Positions 7,418 to 14,204 of a stretch of 24,029 bases of DNA are shown one piece after another. Under the pieces are notes generated by a model that was not told the DNA's origin, made no database searches, and saw only the letters and a list, made by a program, of their open reading frames with translations. The position numbers were made by a program, and so were the translations under genes. The stretch's first letter is position 1. Each line of letters starts with the position of its first letter. This stretch comes from CAG-452 sp045531335 (GTDB taxonomy: Bacteria; Bacillota; Clostridia; TANB77; CAG-508), in assembly GCA_045531335.1 (NCBI GenBank), contig JAZSDU010000012.1, positions 1-24,029 of the forward strand, in the 5' to 3' direction.

Positions 7418-8659
7418 TTATTGTTTTACATTATATGTTATAGACATATTACTTGGCTGTACATCTGTGTCTACGGTTATTGTATTTATACCTTTATATA
7501 ATTGAATTTCTGGTAAGTCTATTGTTTGTGGATCAAGTGGTGTTTCTAATGCATAATACACTTTTCTTTTTGTTATTGCATTTAAATAATCAAACCCTTT
7601 TTGTAATATCTGTTCCTCAGTATCTGTATCTGTTACTCCTAATCTTTCTTTTGAAAAAGAGAAATAATAATTTTTTCCACTATTAGGATGAATGAATATA
7701 TATTCACTATCAGATAACCAAATGCCACTAATACTATTCTCATACGCTGGTAGGAAATCGCTTAAAACTGTACTTACACCTGATTTAGCTGTTGGTGCTG
7801 AGGCTTTGTAAACGCCAAAGCGAACTACATTTTCACTTATCCTGTATATCGATTGATAAGACATATCCTCTGTAATGTCATCTAAAACATGGATCTTTCT
7901 TATCACTTGTTTCTTTTCAAAATCTATATAATCTGCATAATCTCCTATTTTTCTTAATGGCTCATCTAATATTATATTAAATGTTTGTTCATTTCCATTA
8001 TCCCCACTAACTTTTACAGGTATTCTATATTTCCCATAATTAATATCATTTTCATCTGTTACCAAATCTCCAACACTTTCAACTTCAATAGGTGTCTCAG
8101 GATTTGGTGTTCCATTTTGTATACTATTTCCATATATTCTATAATCTGCTAAAACACTTTCTTTAGTATCAGCTAAAGTAATTGGATATCCTATTATTGT
8201 ATTTTCACTGTATGTTATCACATTTTCATTTAAAGTTGTTACTTTTATTGTATGCCCATTCCATTCAATATTTTCTGAATTATATATTGGAATCCAATCT
8301 GTTTCTAAACCTAAATCTTTTACGCTAAACTCTAAATTATTTTTTAATATATATACTTTATTACTTGTAAATGTATATATTTTTCCATCTATGTTAATTT
8401 TTTCGCCATTTCCTATGGCTAATAATTGATTAACTGTATATATAGGTATTACCGCATCATTGCTAAAATATGAATTATAAATTTCTTCCATAGTAACTTT
8501 AGGTTCATATATGCTTTTTGTCTCATTTAACATTTCTTTCTGCGTTTTTACTTTATTTGATATTATTATATATGTGCTCATTAGAAAAGATACTAAAAAC
8601 AATACAGTTATTAAAGTTATCATTGTTATTGCACCTTTTTGGTCCCTTATCTTTGTCAT
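7418..8659 (-). CDS. Hybrid surface protein: pilin-like N terminus, phage-tail-like C terminus
   Basis: A 413-residue protein. Residues 1-32 are a short basic stretch, then KGAITMITLITVLFLVSFLM, resembling the prepilin-type or single-pass anchor seen in many Clostridia surface proteins; no classical cleavage site is certain. A spacer with WIPIYNSENIEWNGHTI follows. From about residue 170 the sequence (YRIYGNSIQNGTPNPETPIE, GKYRIPVKVSG) and the C-terminal part (IQLYKGINTITVDTD, QPSNMSITYNVK) resemble receptor-binding or tail proteins of Firmicutes phages as I remember them. No other phage gene is nearby. AAGGAGG precedes the start. It is alone on its transcript, convergent with the SPFH gene. 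Function is unknown; a cell-surface or appendage protein is likely. Confidence 0.65.
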   Translation of the reverse strand: MTKIRDQKGAITMITLITVLFLVSFLMSTYIIISNKVKTQKEMLNETKSIYEPKVTMEEIYNSYFSNDAVIPIYTVNQLLAIGNGEKINIDGKIYTFTSNKVYILKNNLEFSVKDLGLETDWIPIYNSENIEWNGHTIKVTTLNENVITYSENTIIGYPITLADTKESVLADYRIYGNSIQNGTPNPETPIEVESVGDLVTDENDINYGKYRIPVKVSGDNGNEQTFNIILDEPLRKIGDYADYIDFEKKQVIRKIHVLDDITEDMSYQSIYRISENVVRFGVYKASAPTAKSGVSTVLSDFLPAYENSISGIWLSDSEYIFIHPNSGKNYYFSFSKERLGVTDTDTEEQILQKGFDYLNAITKRKVYYALETPLDPQTIDLPEIQLYKGINTITVDTDVQPSNMSITYNVKQ

Positions 8660-8812
8660 TTGTTACCTCCTTATCAAGGTATATCTATATTTTTGTTTGA
8701 TTGGAATTATTTTTCCATTAAACAATTACTAATATCAACTCTTATGATTTCTCTTTTATTATAAAATATAGAATTCTTCTTTGCAATATTTTTTTACTTT
8801 TTCCTATACAAT

Positions 8813-8844
8813 AAAAAAAGACGAATTTAAATTTCGCCTTTTTA
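8813..8844 (-). terminator. Terminator of mazF
   Basis: On the minus strand AGGCGAA pairs with TTCGTCT (one G-U), followed by seven T at 8819-8813. It begins at the mazF stop codon. Confidence 0.75.
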
Positions 8845-9192
8845 TTCCTCTAATCCGAAGCTTATACCCAATGCATTATTTATTCTATTCATTATAGTAT
8901 CATCTTCAATATGGCCAATTTTTTCCTTTAATCTACTTTTATCTATTGTTCTTATTTGTTCTGCCAATACTACCGAGTCAGATTTTAATCCAAATTCTTT
9001 TGAATCTAATTCTATATGTGTAGGTAATCTATTTTTATTTAATTGTGATGTTATTGCTGATACTATTACCGTAGGACTATATTTATTACCTGTATCGTTT
9101 TGTATAACTAGAACTGGTCTTATTCCCCCTTGTTCTGATCCTATAACTGGACTCAAATCTGCATAAAACATATCTCCTCTTTTGACTATCAT
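8842..9192 (-). CDS. mazF: MazF/EndoA-type mRNA interferase toxin
   Basis: MazF/EndoA cuts single-stranded RNA at short specific sites. The 116-residue product closely follows the Bacillus EndoA pattern: MIVKRGDMFYADLSPVIGSEQGG, RPVLVIQND, SAITSQ, LPTHIEL, EQIRTIDK. Arginine and serine/threonine residues of the active site (R in RPVLV, S/T in SAIT) are present. I chose the ATG at 9192: AGGAG lies ten bases before it and B. subtilis EndoA also starts MIVKRGD, while a GTG three codons earlier touches the Shine-Dalgarno. No MazE/EndoAI-like antitoxin gene lies before it; the upstream gene is a secreted LolA-like protein. The antitoxin must be elsewhere or lost. It has its own terminator. Confidence 0.95.
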   Translation of the reverse strand: MIVKRGDMFYADLSPVIGSEQGGIRPVLVIQNDTGNKYSPTVIVSAITSQLNKNRLPTHIELDSKEFGLKSDSVVLAEQIRTIDKSRLKEKIGHIEDDTIMNRINNALGISFGLEE

Positions 9193-9281
9193 ATTCTTCA
9201 CTCCTGCAATTTCGTATATTTCGATTAATCTATATATTTTAGATATGAGTTTGAGAATAAGAATATAAATTTACTTAAATT

Positions 9282-9947
9282 TTATATATCATTTGTAATT
9301 TCTTTTAGTTTAAAAGCTAATACATCTTCCTTTTGTAAATTATTTATTTCTATCTCATTATATAATATGTAAATTATTGTTTTTTGTGTTATATCCTCAA
9401 TTTCTAATTTACTAGGAATTCCTGTAGATTTATTTATATATAATTTTTTATAACAAACATATTTGTTACCATTTTTTAATTTTGTTTGTAAAATTATTTC
9501 TTCATTATTTTCTGATATAGTAGATTCATTAGATTCTGAATAATCATTTATAAAATCCATTAGTGTAATAGTGCTTTCTCCAATATATTTATAATCTTCA
9601 TATATTTTGCTTAAATTTAAATTTGTATTTTCTACTTTTAAATTTGCTCCATCATAAATAAATGATACACCTTTTATATTTTCTGGTTCTAAAACTTCTT
9701 GTTTAAATACATTATTATCTTTTACATATTCTTCTTTTATAATATAAGAATTAGTATTTTTATTAGACACTACAGTAATATTTGCTGTTACTTTATAAGA
9801 ATTAATATCTAAAATATATTTTTCAATTTGATCAGCTGATTTATTACTTATATTATTTCCAAATTTAAGTGATTTATAATTAGTTTTGATAAAAAATATT
9901 GCAATTATTGTAATTATAATTATTGCAATTGTAATTATTTTTTTCAT
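9282..9947 (-). CDS. Membrane-anchored LolA/GerS-like protein
   Basis: A 221-residue protein with a lysine start and a hydrophobic N-terminal segment (about residues 4-22) acting as signal or anchor; there is no lipobox cysteine, so it is probably not a lipoprotein. The rest is rich in beta strands and matches the general LolA/LppX fold pattern seen in clostridial GerS-type proteins: VTANITVVSNKNTNSYIIKE (strand pair), LEPENIKGVSFIYDG, NLSKIYEDYKYIGES, GIPSKLEIED. GerS proteins act in spore cortex handling in Clostridioides, but this assignment is by resemblance only. AAGGAGGAG precedes the start. It is upstream of mazF on the same strand, 90 bases away, with no terminator seen between. Confidence 0.6.
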   Translation of the reverse strand: MKKIITIAIIIITIIAIFFIKTNYKSLKFGNNISNKSADQIEKYILDINSYKVTANITVVSNKNTNSYIIKEEYVKDNNVFKQEVLEPENIKGVSFIYDGANLKVENTNLNLSKIYEDYKYIGESTITLMDFINDYSESNESTISENNEEIILQTKLKNGNKYVCYKKLYINKSTGIPSKLEIEDITQKTIIYILYNEIEINNLQKEDVLAFKLKEITNDI

Positions 9948-9984
9948 GAATAATCTCCTCCTTTAAATAAATTAATTTTAAAAT

Positions 9985-10093
9985 TTGTAGGGGTCGCACT
10001 CCTGGGCGACCCGCAACAATTGTTTTTCGGGACGCCGAAGACAGCGTCCCCTACAGTGTTTGCAATTAATTTATCCCTACAAATTACGATTTA
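9985..10093. repeat. GTAG-tagged hairpin pair with conserved flank
   Basis: Core 9985-10055: GGGTCGC/GCGACCC hairpin, then GGGACGC/GCGTCCC hairpin, ending CCCCTACA. The stems differ in sequence yet keep pairing. The right flank contains TTTGCAATTAATTT, also beside the copies at 20960 and (inverted) 14080, followed by CCCTACAAATTACGATTTAT. Confidence 0.75.
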
Positions 10094-10102
10094 TATAACA
10101 AA

Positions 10103-10132
10103 CAAAAAAGAATAGCAAATTGCTATTCTTTT
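10103..10132 (-). terminator. Terminator of the minD-minE-rodA-dusB unit
   Basis: AGAATAGCA (10109-10117) and TGCTATTCT (10121-10129) form a perfect stem; on the minus strand it is followed by a T-rich run. It lies 13 bases past the dusB stop codon. Confidence 0.85.
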
Positions 10133-10142
10133 ATTAATTTAT

Positions 10143-11118
10143 TCATATAGAATTAAAATATTCATCAAGACAACTTATCAATTCATTTACATCTTCTATT
10201 CTATTTACTTTCTCTCTAAATTTGCTAGATTCTTTTAAGTTTTTTATGTACCAACATATATGTTTTCTCATTTCTCTTATAGCAATATATTCACCTTTCT
10301 CTTCTATTGCTAATTTTAAATGCTCTTTTATTATTTCTAGTTTTTTCTCATTTAAAATTTCATTCACATTAATTTCATTTAGCTCTTCAATTATTTGTTT
10401 TATTAGCCATGGATGTCCAAGTGTTCCTCTTCCTATCATTATTCCATCCACACCTGTAAATTGAAACATTTTTTTAGCATCTTCTGAGGTTTTAATATCT
10501 CCATTTCCTATAACAGGTATTCTAACATTTTCCTTTACTTGCTTTATAATATCTAAATCAACATGTCCGTGAATAATATTCTTCTCTAGTTCTTCCATGT
10601 ACTGTAATTGCTGCTGCTCCTGCATTTTCTATTATTTTGGCTATCTCTACAGCATTTACACTGTTCTTATCCCAACCTTTTCTTAATTTTACCGTTACCG
10701 GCTTATTAGTATTTTTTACTACTTCCTTGACAATTTCCTCAACCAGCATAGGACTTTGAAGAAGTTTACTTCCATCTCCATTTTTTACTACTTTTGGAGC
10801 AGGGCACCCCATATTTATATCTATTATATCTGCATTATCAGAAATCATTTTAGCAACTTCACCCATAATTTTAGGATCACTACCAAATATTTGAAATGCT
10901 ATAGGCCTTTTTTCTCCCTCTATATTTAATAGTTGTTTTGTTTTTTCATCATTATAAAACATGGCCTTGCTACTTACCATTTCTGTAAATACTAATCCTG
11001 GATTGCTATATTTTTTGCATATCTTTCTAAATGCCAAATCTGTTATTCCAGCCATTGGTGCAAGCAATATATTATTTTCTAATTCTACATTTCCTATTTT
11101 TAATTTTTTTACGTACAT
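10143..11118 (-). CDS. dusB: tRNA-dihydrouridine synthase, needs a +1 frameshift
   Basis: Dus enzymes use FMN and NADPH to reduce uridine to dihydrouridine in tRNA. The first frame gives LAPMAGITDLAFR (flavin site) and INMGCPAPKV with catalytic Cys105, SKLL, and ITVHGRTREEYYS, then reads CGG and stops four codons on. Removing the extra base at 10569 gives YYSGHVDLDIIK and continues with VIGNGDI and GVDGIMIGRGTLGHPW (phosphate-binding site), then the helical C-terminal tRNA-binding domain. Corrected length is 324 residues, normal for the family. The start has little Shine-Dalgarno, though AAGGAAAA lies nearby. It follows rodA by 21 bases in one operon. DusB is the common type in Firmicutes; paralogue naming is less sure than family. 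Confidence 0.9.
10567..10569 (-). other. Putative +1 frameshift site, TCA-C-GGA (dusB)
   Basis: Coding strand reads TAT TCA CGG ACA TGT TGA. Skipping C (complement of G10569) gives TAT TCA GGA CAT GTT GAT, restoring residue Gly184. Confidence 0.7.
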
Positions 11119-11139
11119 ATTATTTTCCTTTTCATTCTT

Positions 11140-12247
11140 TTAATTTGTAAATAGATTTTTCTTACTCCTAGCACTTATATTTAGTAACAACCCTATTAAT
11201 ATAAAGTTAGTAACAAATGAAGTTCCTCCATAACTAACAAATGGTAACGGAATACCTGTTATAGGTAATAATCCTATACACATTCCTATGTTTTCTACAA
11301 CATGGAATAAAAATATACCGTGCTATTCCTATAGCAATATATGAACCCAAATCATCTCTGGCAGTTTTAGCGATATTTATTGCTTTAGTTATTAAAATTA
11401 CATATATTACAATAATTAATCCGCATGTTATAAAACCTAATTCTTCGCCTATCATTGAGAAAATAAAATCTGTTGTCTTCGGATATAGAAAACCAAGATG
11501 TGTTTGTGTTCCTTTAAATAATCCCATACCAAATAATTTTCCTGCGCCTATAGCTATTTTTGATTGTATAATATTATATCCTGCACCTCTTGGATCTATA
11601 TTAGGATTTAAATATACATCTATTCTAGATTTTGCGTGCTCCGGTAGAACAAAAAAATACATAAGAGGTATCGCTATTGCTAGTATTGTAATTGATATTA
11701 TTACATATTTTTTATCAATACCTGATACAAATAACATTAAAACTAAAGATACCAAATATGCTATAGCTGTACCATAATCAGGTTGTATTATTATTAATAA
11801 TATCGGTAGAAATGCAATACCTAATATTATAGCTAGTTTTGGTAGTCTGTTAATTTCTGATTTTGACCTTTTTTGAATATTTACAAGAGTTAAACTTAAA
11901 AAAACAATTACAAACACTTTTGCAAGTTCTGCTGGTTGAAATGCAAAAAATCCAATATCGAACCAGCTAGTTGCTCCATTTATTGCTCCTGTAAATAAAA
12001 CTGCAATAAGTAATATTATTGATAACCCATATAAATATGGAGAAATCCTAGCAATTAAATTGTAATCTATAAAAATCATAGCTATCATAATCGGAATACT
12101 AATTAATATCCATATACATTGTTTCTTAAATTCATATAATTCTGAATCTATAGTTGCGCTATATAAAGCTATTAAACCTATAGCTATCAGAATTAATACA
12201 CATATTAAAATACTCCATTCTGCGTTTTTTAATATTCTTTTATTCAT
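11140..12247 (-). CDS. rodA: Peptidoglycan polymerase RodA (SEDS family), needs a +1 frameshift
   Basis: RodA is the SEDS glycosyltransferase of the elongation machinery, polymerising lipid II with a class B PBP. About ten membrane segments are visible. Motifs include QPAELAKV, QPDYGTA and MIGEELGF. After ATAGCA the frame meets CGG; in the zero frame it ends about 28 residues later without the family C terminus. Dropping the extra base at 11320 gives AGIFLFHVVENIGMCIG, then LPITGIPLPFVSYGGTS, the conserved last SEDS motifs, and a stop at 11140, for 368 residues. AAGGAG precedes the start. It lies between minE and dusB; a repeat separates it from minE. The shift would be needed to make any active enzyme. 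Confidence 0.92.
11318..11320 (-). other. Putative +1 frameshift site, GCA-C-GGT (rodA)
   Basis: Coding strand reads ATA GCA CGG TAT. Skipping C (complement of G11320) gives ATA GCA GGT ATA TTT, restoring Gly310 and the last two membrane segments. Confidence 0.7.
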
Positions 12248-12286
12248 TATTACTCCTTTAATAATTAAATAATTCTATTTTAAAAT

Positions 12287-12358
12287 TTGTAGGGGCGGAC
12301 GACTCTGTCCGCCCAATAAATTATATTTTGTCGGGTCGACAGGGTCGTCGACCCCTAC
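12287..12358. repeat. GTAG-tagged hairpin pair
   Basis: Begins TTGTAGGGGCGGAC and ends GTCGACCCCTAC. Halves fold as GGGCGGAC/GTCCGCCC and GGGTCGAC/GTCGACCC. It sits between minE and rodA inside the presumed operon. Confidence 0.78.
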
Positions 12359-12370
12359 CTTTAATTATTA

Positions 12371-13030
12371 TTATTCATCTTTATCTGTTGCATTATTCTC
12401 ATTATTTTCATCTGTTTTTTCTTCTTCTATACTTTTTTTATCATCTAATATTTCTTCTTTTACTTCATCATTTTTTTCTTCGTTTACTTCTTTTTGTTTA
12501 TCTTCATTTTTTTCTTGTTCTGTTTCTTCTAAAGATTTCTCTTGCTCTTTTGTTTCATCTTTTTCTGTATTTATTTCTTCTTTCTCTTTAACTTCTTTTT
12601 GTTCTTTTTCTTCATTTTCATTTTGTTTTACTGTTCCATCTTCTTTTTGAACAACTTCTTCTTTATTTTTAGATTCTTTAGCTGGTTCTTCCTTAGGTTT
12701 TTCTTCATCTTCCTTTTTTGCAGATTTTTTCATATCATTTTTTATATTTAAAATAGGAATATTCGCATAAAGTGATGGTGCTCCTTGTGTTCCATCTTCA
12801 CCAACTTCATTAGTAAGCCTAACATCTATTGCAGATTCTTCTACTTCTATATATTTCTTTATTACTTCTATTATCTCCTGTTTCATTAACTCTAAGAAAT
12901 CTGCTGAAACATTAGCTCTGTCTTGCATTAATACTAAATGCAATCTTTCTTTTGCAGTATTTTTGCTAGGTGTTTGTTTCGTTTCTGATTTCACTAATTT
13001 CTTAAAAAAATTTGCAATACTCTCAAACAT
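12371..13030 (-). CDS. minE: MinE topological specificity factor with a long charged tail
   Basis: MinE stimulates MinD ATPase and so positions the division site. Residues 1 to about 80 are a normal MinE: an amphipathic N terminus (MFESIANFFKKL), the MinD-contact strand region (AKERLHLVLMQDRANVS), and the dimer domain (MKQEIIEVIKKYIEVEES, VRLTNE). The usual protein ends near 90 residues, but this one continues to 219 with about 115 residues made almost only of Glu, Lys, Asp, Asn and Gln, which should be disordered. The tail is in frame, with no sign of a broken second gene. AAAGGAAAA precedes the start. It follows minD by 63 bases. Confidence 0.9.
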   Translation of the reverse strand: MFESIANFFKKLVKSETKQTPSKNTAKERLHLVLMQDRANVSADFLELMKQEIIEVIKKYIEVEESAIDVRLTNEVGEDGTQGAPSLYANIPILNIKNDMKKSAKKEDEEKPKEEPAKESKNKEEVVQKEDGTVKQNENEEKEQKEVKEKEEINTEKDETKEQEKSLEETEQEKNEDKQKEVNEEKNDEVKEEILDDKKSIEEEKTDENNENNATDKDE

Positions 13031-13093
13031 TTTATTTTCCTTTCTAGACGTATCTATTCTTTGTTATTATTTTATTGTATAGGAAAAATTTCC

Positions 13094-13888
13094 TTATTTT
13101 CTTGTAAACCAGCTTTTGATTTTTGCCCAAAATCCTTTTTCTCTACCTGGTATTGTTACTTCTATATTTTCTCCTAATATTCTTCTTGCAATTTCAATAT
13201 ATGCTTTTCCTGATGGAGCTTTTCTATTTTTTATTACTGGTTCTCCTTTATTAGTTTGTGTAATTATATATTCGTCATCTGGAACTACACCAACTAAATC
13301 AACAGATAATAAATCTACAATATCTTCAACTTCCATCATTTCGCCTTTTTTAACCATATTAGGTCTTAATCTATTTACTATCAATTCTGGATTTTTTATT
13401 TCTGAACTTTCTAATAAACCTATTATTCTATCTGCATCTCTTATTGCTGATATTTCAGCTGTTGTTACTACAATTGCTCTATCAGCGCCTGCAATAGCAT
13501 TTTTAAATCCTTGTTCTATTCCTGCTGGACAATCTATTAATATATAATCAAACTCTTCTTTTAATTTTTTAGTTAAATCCTTCATTTGCTCTTCATTTAT
13601 TGCTGATTTATCTCTTGTTTGAGCTGCTGGGAGCAAGAATAATTCTTCAAAACGCTTGTCCTTAATTAATGCTTGTCTTAATTTACATTTTTCTTCTATA
13701 ACATCTACTATGTCATAAACTATTCTGTTTTCTAATCCCATAACAACATCTAAGTTTCTAAGTCCAATATCTGTATCTACTAAAACAACCTTTTTTCCTG
13801 CTTCTGCTAAACTTGATCCTAAATTAGCTGTTGTTGTTGTTTTTCCAACTCCACCTTTTCCTGATGTTATAACTATAACTTCTCCCAT
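13094..13888 (-). CDS. minD: Septum-site ATPase MinD
   Basis: MinD is a ParA-type ATPase that binds the membrane as an ATP dimer and carries MinC, the FtsZ inhibitor. The 264-residue product begins MGEVIVITSGKGGVGKTTTT with the deviant Walker A motif (Lys11 and Lys16), has VVLVDTDIGLRNLD, Walker B region YILIDCPAGIEQGF, and ends with an amphipathic helix (GREKGFWAKIKSWFTRK) that is the membrane-targeting sequence. AGGAGG precedes the start. Own promoter at 13957-13985. It heads minD-minE-rodA-dusB. No minC lies beside it; in many Firmicutes minC comes just before minD. Confidence 0.97.
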   Translation of the reverse strand: MGEVIVITSGKGGVGKTTTTANLGSSLAEAGKKVVLVDTDIGLRNLDVVMGLENRIVYDIVDVIEEKCKLRQALIKDKRFEELFLLPAAQTRDKSAINEEQMKDLTKKLKEEFDYILIDCPAGIEQGFKNAIAGADRAIVVTTAEISAIRDADRIIGLLESSEIKNPELIVNRLRPNMVKKGEMMEVEDIVDLLSVDLVGVVPDDEYIITQTNKGEPVIKNRKAPSGKAYIEIARRILGENIEVTIPGREKGFWAKIKSWFTRK

Positions 13889-13956
13889 AAATTTTCCTCC
13901 TAAAATAAAATACGAATTAATATTTTTCTAAAATAACTGTATTTTTTAATACTGTT

Positions 13957-13985
13957 ATTTTATAATCTTTTACGGAAAAAGTCAA
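13957..13985 (-). promoter_or_regulatory. Promoter of the minD operon
   Basis: On the minus strand TTGACT (13985-13980), 17-base spacer, TAAAAT (13962-13957), about 70 bases before minD. The rest of the 316-base gap up to mutS2 holds the repeat at 14041-14152; I saw no gene in it. Confidence 0.65.
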
Positions 13986-14040
13986 TTGGTTATTAGTTTA
14001 TTATTGTTTTTATTTACTTGTTTTAAGAAAAATGATAAAA

Positions 14041-14152
14041 TATAAATTGGAATTTGTAGGAGGAAATTAATTGCAAACGTTGTAGGGGCGACCATTGGTC
14101 GTCCGAAATAAATAATGTGCATATTTGCGGACGTGCAATGCACGCCCCTACA
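14041..14152. repeat. GTAG-tagged hairpin pair with conserved flank
   Basis: Core 14080-14152 begins TTGTAGGGGCGAC and ends GCCCCTACA; halves fold as GGGGCGAC/GTCGTCC (imperfect) and GGACGTG/CACGCCC (imperfect). The left flank (AATTTGTAGGAGGAAATT, then AATTGCAAACG) is shared, inverted, with copies at 5834 and 10055. It lies between the minD promoter and mutS2. Confidence 0.75.
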
Positions 14153-14204
14153 TATTGTAAATGAATTTATTTAATCACACAACCAATAATTCAAGGAGAT
14201 AAAA

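Noticed and set aside
12328..12751. Hydrophobic plus-strand reading frames opposite minE
   Set aside because: They are the antisense of the Glu/Lys-rich minE tail; poly-GAA read backwards gives Phe/Leu runs.
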